Assembly (NCBI GenBank): GCA_964489555.1
Contig: CAZAZF010000012.1
Coordinates: 1 to 42,458, forward strand
DNA length: 42,458 bases
Source: JAAZGD01 sp964489555
GTDB taxonomy: Bacteria > Bacillota > Clostridia > Peptostreptococcales > Anaerovoracaceae
Direction: 5' to 3'
Under the pieces are notes generated by a model. That model did not search any database. It was not told where the DNA came from and saw only the letters and a program-made list of their open reading frames with translations. Of the stretch, positions 25,551 through 32,849 are shown piece by piece. Both the position numbers and the translations under genes were made by a program. The number at the start of each line of letters is the position of its first letter. Position 1 is the first letter of the stretch.

Positions 25551-26884
25551 CTTTCAATCACCACCTGTCGGGAAGAGGCTTCCCAGTCCACGGTAGCCTT
25601 AAGACTCTCTGCAACAAAACGGATGGGAACCAAAGTTCTACTATTGACAATTTTTGCCGGCACATCCAACACCACCGGTTTTCCGTCCACCCAAGCCGTC
25701 TGGGCTCCAATATATAATACCATTTCATGGCCTTCCCAACCGGCATGGACTTGACGGGTTTCCGGCTCATAACTCACATTGGCGTCTAAGGCCTCAAATA
25801 TCCCCCGCAAGGGAACCAGGACCCGGCTATCCTCCAAGACGGGATCTTGATCAAAGGAAAGAAGAAGGCCATTCAATGTGACGGTAATCCCTTTTTTTAA
25901 AGACACCTCTTCCATTTCATAAAGATCCGGGCTTTGGGTTAAGGCCCGGTAAACATTCACCAAAGCATATAGTGCCTGCTCCGTGGCCATCAAATCGCCA
26001 CCCTCTCCCAGAACATGCTCATAGGACCCATCTTCTTGCCTATATTTCTGAAGCGCCGTGAAATTTTTCTCCCAAGAAACACCCCATCGTTGTTTGGCAA
26101 TCATCACCTGAACCAAAGATTCCGAAGTAGCCTCTCCTCCAAAGTAATACTGCCCATCGGCACTTTCCATCTCTTCCAGCAATAGAAATCCTTCTTTTCC
26201 AAAGCGGGCTACTTCTTCATCCTGCCCATAGGGAGAGAGTGCTTGCAACATCATAGCGGTTCGATCCGGATCGCCTTTCTGAGGGCCCCTCATCAACAAA
26301 TACGCCACAAGGTTTTCCCTGGTAGCCGCCGTCCCCCCTGCCGCCGATATTTCCTCTGCCTCTTCTTTCGGAAGGCCGTATCCATGAGAATCCAGCGCCA
26401 AAAGGGCAAAGGCCGGTCCGTTGACTCCTTGCTTGGTCACTTGATCCAAATCCACCAGATAAGACAGAAGATTGACCCCGCCTATCCGGGTAACATCTTC
26501 CCCCAGTGCCGTTAACGCCAAAATCAGCCGGGAATATTCCGTATATTTAGTTCGACTTAATATTCCTTTCTGTTCCTCCAGCTGCTGCTTTATCCTTGCC
26601 ACATATCCTTCCCTGTAATCATCGGGGACATGAAGATTCCCACGAATTAATCCCAGGATGGTCCACTCTCCTCCCACCGAAGAGAGGGTGGGCTCCGGTA
26701 CGGCTTTTATCAAATAGGCTCCCGTTTCTTCAATCATCTCACGAAGTTGAGCCCCAGAAATTTCTTCGGTTCCCGTATTTACAACTCCCGTATTTACAGC
26801 ACCGTAGGCCGGAGAAATGTAGGGCACCGAAAGGAAACTCAAAACAAACAGCAATGTGCCCAACAGAAAAGCCAAATGTCTCAT
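25547..26884 (-). CDS. Exported alpha-toroid protein with copper-amine-oxidase-N domain
   Basis: 445 residues. A signal peptide (1-28) precedes an alpha/alpha-toroid of the terpene-cyclase-like fold (about 45-315; GPAFALLALDSHGYG, DRTAMMLQAL, GGEATSESLVQVMIA, DLMATEQALYALVNVYRA). This is the fold of the N-terminal half of transcobalamin. Residues about 330-445 form a 'copper amine oxidase N-terminal' type domain (SRVLVPLRGIFEALDANVSY and SRTLVPIRFVAESLKATVDW), common in clostridial surface proteins and thought to attach to the wall or to partners. It is the first gene after the second cobalamin riboswitch and is translationally coupled to the DUF4430 lipoprotein gene. No catalytic residues of a cyclase are evident, so binding rather than catalysis is likely. 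Confidence 0.8.
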   Translation of the reverse strand: MRHLAFLLGTLLFVLSFLSVPYISPAYGAVNTGVVNTGTEEISGAQLREMIEETGAYLIKAVPEPTLSSVGGEWTILGLIRGNLHVPDDYREGYVARIKQQLEEQKGILSRTKYTEYSRLILALTALGEDVTRIGGVNLLSYLVDLDQVTKQGVNGPAFALLALDSHGYGLPKEEAEEISAAGGTAATRENLVAYLLMRGPQKGDPDRTAMMLQALSPYGQDEEVARFGKEGFLLLEEMESADGQYYFGGEATSESLVQVMIAKQRWGVSWEKNFTALQKYRQEDGSYEHVLGEGGDLMATEQALYALVNVYRALTQSPDLYEMEEVSLKKGITVTLNGLLLSFDQDPVLEDSRVLVPLRGIFEALDANVSYEPETRQVHAGWEGHEMVLYIGAQTAWVDGKPVVLDVPAKIVNSRTLVPIRFVAESLKATVDWEASSRQVVIER

Positions 26885-26906
26885 GCCTTACTCCTTCCTT
26901 CTTCCA

Positions 26907-26942
26907 ATAAAAAACATCTCGGCTGAGTTTCTCCGAAATGTT
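26907..26942 (-). terminator. Riboswitch terminator of the ECF operon
   Basis: Stem AACATTTCGG/CCGAGATGTT (10 bp with one G-U) with a 10-base loop is followed by six T residues on the minus strand, 22 bases before the first gene. It is the expression platform of the upstream aptamer. Confidence 0.8.
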
Positions 26943-26989
26943 GGTTCGAAAACGAACAAACGCCCTATGCCCTATCGCCTGTAAGACAT

Positions 26990-27100
26990 AACGCCAACAT
27001 CACTGGCAGGTCTTCCGGCTTTCACGGCAGCAGGACTGCTGAGGATTTTCACCCCATTCCCTATTAAGTCGTTGCGCTTCTTTTTGTCGCACACCAATCA
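26990..27100 (-). promoter_or_regulatory. Cobalamin riboswitch (compact class)
   Basis: On the minus strand: AATAGGGAATGGGGTGAAAA, CAGTCCTGCTGCCGTGA, then almost directly the B12 box AAGCCGGAAGACCTGCC (27005-27021). The long peripheral stems between the core and the B12 box seen in the other copy are missing, as in class-II or AdoCbl-variant cobalamin RNAs. With the terminator at 26907-26942 it should switch off the whole ECF operon when its ligand is present. Confidence 0.9.
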
Positions 27101-27127
27101 TGATTTTGATGAAATTATTTCGCCCCT

Positions 27128-27156
27128 ACTGTATCACAACTCTACTTCTTTGACAA
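27128..27156 (-). promoter_or_regulatory. Sigma-A promoter of the ECF operon
   Basis: Minus strand TTGTCA, 17 bases, TACAGT. The -35 lies inside the last codons of the sprT-like gene and the -10 just beyond its stop. Confidence 0.65.
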
Positions 27157-27675
27157 GTCCTCCACCTGCAAGGGGCCTCCGCAAGTACAACGATAACCTT
27201 TGGGGTTTCGGGTCACGGAAGTAGCCCGGTACCTCGGCTGGCTTTTCCCGCATTTCTTGCAGGAAACCAGGAAAAGAGGAGGTCTTTCCGAAAGGTCAAT
27301 TCCCATGGTCTCAGGAGAAGATGTGCGTTTGATTTGATACCCGTACTTTTCATTCATTCTGGCAGCATGTTCCTTCCATACTCCTCTATGACCCTCTCCG
27401 CCGGGAATGGTATGAAGAATTTCATGTGCCACTACTTGTCGTAAAGTTTTTTCCGGTCCGCAAGCCACCTTTAAAGCCACCTGTATGGTATACTTGGCTT
27501 TCGGGCCCTTCTTGCCTTCTCTTTTGCAACAACCCCACCGGGTTATGGCCCGGGTGCTGATTTCCACCTGGGGAGAAATATTCTTTGACACCGGAATCCC
27601 CAATTCTTCCGCCTCATAAAGCACTTCTTTTAGTATGAAATTCACATGGTCTCGTAAGCCAAGGTCTATGTTCAT
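27142..27675 (-). CDS. SprT-like zinc metalloprotease-family protein
   Basis: The start chosen is the ATG at 27675, which overlaps the stop of the decarboxylase gene (ATGA) and gives 177 residues; a longer frame to 27912 lies wholly inside that gene and is not credible. Residues about 25-135 form the SprT-like domain with the zinc site VVAHEILHTIPGGEGH (HExxH plus a later His). The C-terminus has a zinc-ribbon pattern C-x2-C ... C-x-C (CKKCG and CTCGG). SprT-like proteins are related to Spartan proteases acting on DNA-protein crosslinks, but the bacterial function is unclear. Coupling to the decarboxylase gene gives no obvious hint. Confidence 0.82.
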   Translation of the reverse strand: MNIDLGLRDHVNFILKEVLYEAEELGIPVSKNISPQVEISTRAITRWGCCKREGKKGPKAKYTIQVALKVACGPEKTLRQVVAHEILHTIPGGEGHRGVWKEHAARMNEKYGYQIKRTSSPETMGIDLSERPPLFLVSCKKCGKSQPRYRATSVTRNPKGYRCTCGGPLQVEDLSKK

Positions 27676-29108
27676 TCCTGAGCCCCCACAAATATTTCTT
27701 CTTTTTCCGTCAAGCCAATCACCTTTTCTCCTCGCCGTCTCAAATCCAAAAGGTAGGGAATGGCTTCTTTGGGAATCACTTCTCCGGGACAAAACAAAGG
27801 AATTCCGGGGGGATAGGGAATAATAGAAGAAGCACACACCCGCCCGGCCGCCTCCGATAGAAAAACCTTTTCTCTCAAAGTCGGAATCTTCTCCCGTACC
27901 GGTGTATCCCACATGGGAATTCCCCCGCCCTTTTTCGCCAAATGAACCGGACGAACCGGCAGAGTTTTTAATACTCCGGCCAGTTCATAGAAATCTTTTG
28001 GTGTGTTTCCAATACCAGTCATCAACATCAATAAGTTTCCAGAAGCCAGTTCAGGATAAATCTCATGGTCATTCAGCGCGCCCTCCAAAGCTGCCCCCGT
28101 ATAGCCTTTTTCGTGGTAATCCAAGTTTAATTTTGTAAAATCCAACTGTCCTTTGGGGGGAATCACATGAAGCTGGGGCATGGTCTTCGCCCATTGGTAA
28201 AAACTGATGAGGCTGTCCCCCCATCCCTTCATTAACATGGCGCCGTGATTTTCTAAAATGTCCGCATTGATTTCCAGCGAAGCCATCAAGAGGTAGGAAG
28301 GGCTGGTGCTCTGAATCATTTGTAACTTGTCTTCCAAAAGGTCCCGATCCACCCGCTGAGATACCCGGTTCAACACCGCACTTTGTGTGAGAGAAGCCAG
28401 GGTTTTGTGGATGCTGTTTACCACCAGATCGGCTTCCTGATCTTCCGCGGCCAAAGGCATGGCACCTCCCTCAAAAGAGGTCCCCGGTGCAAAGCGATGG
28501 AAAAATTTTAAATGGGCTCCATGAGCTTGGTCTACAATCAAAACTTTCTCCTTTTGATGCACCACTTGGGCAATCTCCTTTATATCGGAACAAATTCCAT
28601 AGTAATTGGGGCTGGGAAGAACCACCGCTTCCACCTCCGGTTGCTCTTCTAATTTCTCCCGGATTGCCTTTGCCGTTACAGGTCCTGCGATACCGTACTC
28701 CCCCACCATGGAAGGATACACAAACACCGGTTCCAGATTTCCCAAACTCAAGGCATTGAAAATGGATTTATGAGAATTTCTGGCAATCATGACCTTCCCG
28801 CCCGGAGAAACCGCCGCCAAAATGGCCGCAATCAATCCTCCGCTGGTTCCGTTAACCAAAAGGTAGGAATCCCGAACCTGATACAGCTCCTTGTATCGAT
28901 TCATCACATGACGAATCACTCCTTCGGCTTGAAACAGGTTGTCGGCTCCCGGAATCTCTGTAATGTCATAGCCCATTCCTTGATCCATGAAGTCCCCGTA
29001 CCCTAAGGAGCGATACAGGTTGGCCCCTTTATGGCCCGGCATATGAAAGGATATGGGATTTTTCTTCTGATGCTTTCTTAAAAAGTCCAGTAGCCCCTCT
29101 TGCTTCAT
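27672..29108 (-). CDS. Orn/Lys/Arg decarboxylase family PLP enzyme
   Basis: 478 residues, the short Gram-positive form (YaaO/SpeA/Cad type) without the N-terminal wing domain. Landmarks: SFHMPGHKGANL (20-31), the glycine-rich NGTSGGLIAAI (86-96), PLP-ring aspartate in VDQAHGAH (D193), and Schiff-base lysine K235 in SIHKTLASLTQSA. The C-terminal domain begins near 395. It decarboxylates lysine, arginine or ornithine in polyamine synthesis or acid/amine metabolism; the substrate cannot be told apart from sequence here. AAGGAG precedes the ATG. The gene starts only 22 bases after a strong terminator for the preceding operon. It is coupled to the sprT-like gene. Confidence 0.9.
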   Translation of the reverse strand: MKQEGLLDFLRKHQKKNPISFHMPGHKGANLYRSLGYGDFMDQGMGYDITEIPGADNLFQAEGVIRHVMNRYKELYQVRDSYLLVNGTSGGLIAAILAAVSPGGKVMIARNSHKSIFNALSLGNLEPVFVYPSMVGEYGIAGPVTAKAIREKLEEQPEVEAVVLPSPNYYGICSDIKEIAQVVHQKEKVLIVDQAHGAHLKFFHRFAPGTSFEGGAMPLAAEDQEADLVVNSIHKTLASLTQSAVLNRVSQRVDRDLLEDKLQMIQSTSPSYLLMASLEINADILENHGAMLMKGWGDSLISFYQWAKTMPQLHVIPPKGQLDFTKLNLDYHEKGYTGAALEGALNDHEIYPELASGNLLMLMTGIGNTPKDFYELAGVLKTLPVRPVHLAKKGGGIPMWDTPVREKIPTLREKVFLSEAAGRVCASSIIPYPPGIPLFCPGEVIPKEAIPYLLDLRRRGEKVIGLTEKEEIFVGAQE

Positions 29109-29130
29109 TTTCCTTCTCCTTGTTTTTTAT

Positions 29131-29157
29131 AAAAAAGGCAGGATTCTGAATCCTGCC
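29131..29157 (-). terminator. Intrinsic terminator after the symporter gene
   Basis: GGCAGGATTC/GAATCCTGCC with a minimal loop is followed by six T residues on the minus strand, 14 bases after the stop codon. A textbook rho-independent terminator. Confidence 0.92.
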
Positions 29158-29170
29158 CTCCTATGACTCT

Positions 29171-30640
29171 TCAAAATCGGGTGGTTTTTACCCGATCAAA
29201 TTCTTCCACCATTTCCGGATCCGGTTTCGTCAGCAGGCTGACTACGATGATAACCAAAGACCCCATCAGGAACCCAGGAATGATTTCATAAATATCGAAA
29301 ATCCCTCCGGAGTTATAAAACCAGAAGATGTCCGTCAATCCCCCCGCTAGCATACCGGCAATGGCACCGGGCCTTGTCATGCGACGCCAGAACAAGGAGA
29401 ACAGGATAATGGGGCCAAAGGCGGCACCAAATCCACCCCAAGCAGAAGAAACCAGGCCAAACACAGAACTGGCCGGGTTCAAAGCAATAATCATGGCTAC
29501 CACCGCAATTCCAGCTACCGTCAATCGGGAAGCCCAAACCAGTCTGGGGTCCTTGTCGTCAATCTTCAACAGAGTAGCAAACAAATCCTTGGACACGGAA
29601 GAAGCCGATACTAACAATTGAGACGAAGCGGTGCTCATAATGGCGGCCAAGATGGCGGTCATCAGAAGGCCGGCAATGACGGGATGGAACATGCCCGTCA
29701 ACATATTCATGAATACGGTTTCCGCATCCGCCAAATCCGGCATCATCGCTTTCCCAATCATGCCAACCAGGATAGCACATCCTAGGGTCACCGTAACCCA
29801 AACCATGGCGATGACTCTTGATTTCGCAATGGCATCCGGCGATTGAATTCCCATGAATCGGGCCAAAATGTGAGGCTGACCAAAATATCCCAATCCCCAT
29901 CCCAGGCAGGAAGCCAATAACAGGGTATTGATTTTCCCGTCTGCTTCCGGGAAAAACCCTAGGGATTCCGGCGTTAAATCGGAAAGACGCATTTGGACTT
30001 GGTCCCAGCCTCCCATGCTGACCACCGCCACGATTGGAACAATGATTAACGCAAAGAACATAATAGTACCTTGTATGGTGTCCGTCCAACAAACGGCAGT
30101 AAAGCCACCCAGTGCCGTATAGGCCAGAATAATGACCGCCCCGATAATCATCCCTACCACATAGTTCATACCAAAAATCGTAGAGAACAATTTCCCCCCG
30201 GCGGCAAACTGGCTACTGGTATACACCAGAAAAAAGATGACGATGTAAATAGCTGAAATAGATCGCAATATGTGTTTTCCATCCCGGAATCTTTTTTCAA
30301 AAAAGTCCGGTAATGTAAGCGCATCACTGGCCACTTGCGTGTAGCTTCGAAGTCGTTTGGCCACAAAAAGCCAGTTGAGATAAGTACCGATCCAAAGCCC
30401 GATAGCAGTCCATATGGCCTCAGATGTGCCGGTATAAAGAATGTAGGCCGTGCCGGGAAGTCCCAACAAGAGCCAGCCTGACATATCCGACGCTTGGGCC
30501 GACATGGCCGCTACCCAGCTGTTTAATTTGCGGCCTCCCAAAATATAGTCGGAAATGTTTGAGGTCTTGTTATAGTACTTGACCCCGATTAGGACCATCA
30601 GTCCTAGGTATAACGCAAAAATAATTCCAATAATAGCCAA
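29171..30640 (-). CDS. putP: Sodium/proline symporter (PutP type)
   Basis: 489 residues with about 13 membrane helices, sodium:solute symporter family. Diagnostic parts: YILGGRKLNSWVAAMSAQAS then DMSGWLLLGLPG (about 32-64), matching the PutP sodium and proline site in helix 2, and STASSQLLVSASSVSKDLF (about 335-353), the second half of the sodium site. It imports proline with sodium and so serves nutrition or osmoprotection. The start codon is TTG at 30640 with a strong AGGAGG upstream. It is the last gene of the serS-unknown-putP unit, closed by the terminator at 29131-29157. Confidence 0.9.
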   Translation of the reverse strand: MAIIGIIFALYLGLMVLIGVKYYNKTSNISDYILGGRKLNSWVAAMSAQASDMSGWLLLGLPGTAYILYTGTSEAIWTAIGLWIGTYLNWLFVAKRLRSYTQVASDALTLPDFFEKRFRDGKHILRSISAIYIVIFFLVYTSSQFAAGGKLFSTIFGMNYVVGMIIGAVIILAYTALGGFTAVCWTDTIQGTIMFFALIIVPIVAVVSMGGWDQVQMRLSDLTPESLGFFPEADGKINTLLLASCLGWGLGYFGQPHILARFMGIQSPDAIAKSRVIAMVWVTVTLGCAILVGMIGKAMMPDLADAETVFMNMLTGMFHPVIAGLLMTAILAAIMSTASSQLLVSASSVSKDLFATLLKIDDKDPRLVWASRLTVAGIAVVAMIIALNPASSVFGLVSSAWGGFGAAFGPIILFSLFWRRMTRPGAIAGMLAGGLTDIFWFYNSGGIFDIYEIIPGFLMGSLVIIVVSLLTKPDPEMVEEFDRVKTTRF

Positions 30641-30660
30641 CTTCTTTCCTCCTTTGTGGT

Positions 30661-31560
30661 TTATTCCGGCAGCTTCTTTTGCGCCAGTTGATTCAATCGG
30701 ATTACCGCCTCCTGGGCGGAGCTTATATCAAAGGTGCCCCTTGCCATGGTTTCCGTGTCCAAATCCGAAATCACAATAGCCAGCTCTCCTCCTTCGTCTC
30801 CTTCGGTGTGAATAACAAACTCCAAGGCCTGATGGGCATCTACCTTTCGCTCCTTCACCTGTACATCTTTCTCTGTTTGACGAATCTCTGCCCCTGCAAA
30901 ATCCTGATAGGCTACGGTATAGGCATGTTCTCTTTTGATGCTGCCATCTCGCATATTATAAGTACATTGATAAAGATAAAAGTGTTCCGGTCCCAAGGCA
31001 AATACCAACACAGAATGGTTGGAACTGCGAATCTTGCCGTCAAGCCCCACCGTCATAAGAAACGGTAAATTGGAATTGGCGGACCAGTCGTTGGGTCCCG
31101 TCACCGTAATCCATTCCAAGTCCTCCATTTGTTCCCGGCCTTCCACAAAGCGGGCCAGATTCTCACTAAGAACTTTCTCCGCTTTAAGCCGAATGCCTCC
31201 CAAGTCGTATTGAAAACAATGCTCCCACTCTTCATCTGGGATTTCCGTTGTGGCCTTCTCTCCGTCTTTTTTCACTTCCAGGTACCCTTTAATTAAAAAG
31301 ATGGAACCTCCTAAAATCAACACAAAAGAAGCGGCTTTGACGCCGGTGGGATTCAATCCGGAATTCATTAGAAGGGGTTGAATCATCAACCCCAAGGCAA
31401 AACTTAAAAACCCGCCGAAAACCACTCCTACACTTTCCCGCTGATGCCATTTGGTGGGGCCTAAAAAATACCTGCGCATCCTACCTCGGCGCACCAGCTC
31501 TTCCACATGATCGTAGTCTTCTCGAAACAAGGCTACCGTATACTCTTTTTTCATATTCAC
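30661..31560 (-). CDS. Membrane protein of unknown function
   Basis: 299 residues, family not recognised. Two adjacent helices (about 43-66 and 75-95) split a short cytoplasmic N-terminus from a soluble C-terminal domain (about 105-299) that looks beta-rich (VLVFALGPEHFYLYQCTYNM) and ends in a helix. No signal peptide or catalytic motif is seen. The start is GTG at 31560 (overlapping the serS stop, GTGA) or the ATG at 31554; no clear ribosome site, so coupling to serS is likely. The soluble part faintly suggests a PH-like domain, but I would not assign it. Confidence 0.7.
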   Translation of the reverse strand: MNMKKEYTVALFREDYDHVEELVRRGRMRRYFLGPTKWHQRESVGVVFGGFLSFALGLMIQPLLMNSGLNPTGVKAASFVLILGGSIFLIKGYLEVKKDGEKATTEIPDEEWEHCFQYDLGGIRLKAEKVLSENLARFVEGREQMEDLEWITVTGPNDWSANSNLPFLMTVGLDGKIRSSNHSVLVFALGPEHFYLYQCTYNMRDGSIKREHAYTVAYQDFAGAEIRQTEKDVQVKERKVDAHQALEFVIHTEGDEGGELAIVISDLDTETMARGTFDISSAQEAVIRLNQLAQKKLPE

Positions 31561-32828
31561 CCAATCCGGTCTGTTCCCATGTAAGGCCTCAACGCCTCCG
31601 GGATTATCACAGACCCGTCTTTCTGTTGATAGTTTTCCAGGATAGCGGCCACCGTACGGCCTACCGCCAATCCGGAGCCATTCAATGTGTGGACAAACTC
31701 CGGTTTCCCACCCCCCTCCGGGCGGAATCGGATATTGGCTCTCCTGGCTTGGTAGCTCTCAAAGTTGGAACAAGACGAAATCTCGACATACCGTTGGTAA
31801 CTGGGCATCCACACTTCAATGTCATATGTCATAGCCGAGGAAAATCCCAAGTCTCCAGTGGATAATTGCACCACCCTGTAAGGCAGTTCAAGGCGAATCA
31901 AAACTTCCTCCGCCGCTTTGGTGAGAAGCTCCAATTCTTCATAGGAGTTTTCCGGATGGGCAAACTTCACCAATTCTACTTTATTGAACTGGTGCTGTCG
32001 AATCAATCCTCTCGTATCTCTTCCCGCGGAACCCGCCTCTTTTCGAAAACAAGGAGTATAGGCAGTATAGTATATAGGAAGATCTTTTTCTTCCAAAATT
32101 TCGTTCATCAATAAATTGGTCACCGGCACCTCTGCCGTGGGCACCAAAAAAAAATCCTTGGCAGGCAGCCAAAACATGTCTTCTTCAAATTTGGGAAGCT
32201 GCCCCGTGCCTGTCATGGCATCCCGGTTTACCATAAAAGGAGGCAAAATCTCCGTAAACCCGTGCTCCCCCGTATGGAGGTTCAGCATGAAATTAATGAC
32301 GCTACGCTCCAGTCTGGCTCCCAGTCCCTTGTACACGGTAAATCGTGCTCCCGCTATTTTGGAGGCCCGTTCAAAATCCAGAATATTGAGCCCAGTTCCC
32401 ACATCCCAGTGGGCTTTTTCTTCAAAATCGAAGGCGGGCGGATCCCCCCATTTTCGCATTTCAACATTCTCTGTATCATCTTTTCCAACAGGAACCGAAG
32501 GATTGGGAACATTGGGTATATTTAGAAGGGCTGATCGGATTTCTTCTTCCACTCGGGTTACTTGACCGTCCATCTCCTTGATTTCCTCAGAAAGCGCCTT
32601 CATTTCTTTCATAAGCAGGCTGGTGTCTTTGCCCTCTTTTTTTAGAACAGGAATCTGCTTGGAATCCTGCCCCTGTTTATACTTCATGTTCTCAACCTGG
32701 GAAAGAAGGGCCCTTCGCTTTTCGTCCATCTCCGGGATGGTTTCCAAACCAAAGGTTCCATTCATCCGGGATTCAACCCCTTGCTTTACTTCTTCATAAT
32801 TCTCTCGAATTCGCTTGATGTCCAACAT
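31557..32828 (-). CDS. serS: Seryl-tRNA synthetase
   Basis: 423 residues, the usual bacterial length. The N-terminal tRNA-binding coiled coil (about 1-105) is followed by a class II catalytic core: TAEVPVTNLL, motif 2 FRKEAGSAGRDTRGLIRQHQ, and motif 3 LNGSGLAVGRTVAAILENYQ near the C-terminus. It charges tRNA-Ser (and tRNA-Sec) in the cytoplasm. The gap to the upstream gene is only 21 bases, so there is no room for a T-box leader; expression must come from upstream. Confidence 0.97.
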   Translation of the reverse strand: MLDIKRIRENYEEVKQGVESRMNGTFGLETIPEMDEKRRALLSQVENMKYKQGQDSKQIPVLKKEGKDTSLLMKEMKALSEEIKEMDGQVTRVEEEIRSALLNIPNVPNPSVPVGKDDTENVEMRKWGDPPAFDFEEKAHWDVGTGLNILDFERASKIAGARFTVYKGLGARLERSVINFMLNLHTGEHGFTEILPPFMVNRDAMTGTGQLPKFEEDMFWLPAKDFFLVPTAEVPVTNLLMNEILEEKDLPIYYTAYTPCFRKEAGSAGRDTRGLIRQHQFNKVELVKFAHPENSYEELELLTKAAEEVLIRLELPYRVVQLSTGDLGFSSAMTYDIEVWMPSYQRYVEISSCSNFESYQARRANIRFRPEGGGKPEFVHTLNGSGLAVGRTVAAILENYQQKDGSVIIPEALRPYMGTDRIG

Positions 32829-32849
32829 GCTTGATCATCTCCCCATCCA

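Noticed and set aside
27676..27912. N-terminal extension of the SprT-like gene
   Set aside because: The extra 79 codons lie entirely inside the decarboxylase gene in another frame and show no homology-like features; the ATGA-overlapping start fits better.
32829..32849. T-box leader for serS
   Set aside because: Only 21 bases separate serS from the preceding gene, which is too short for a T-box.
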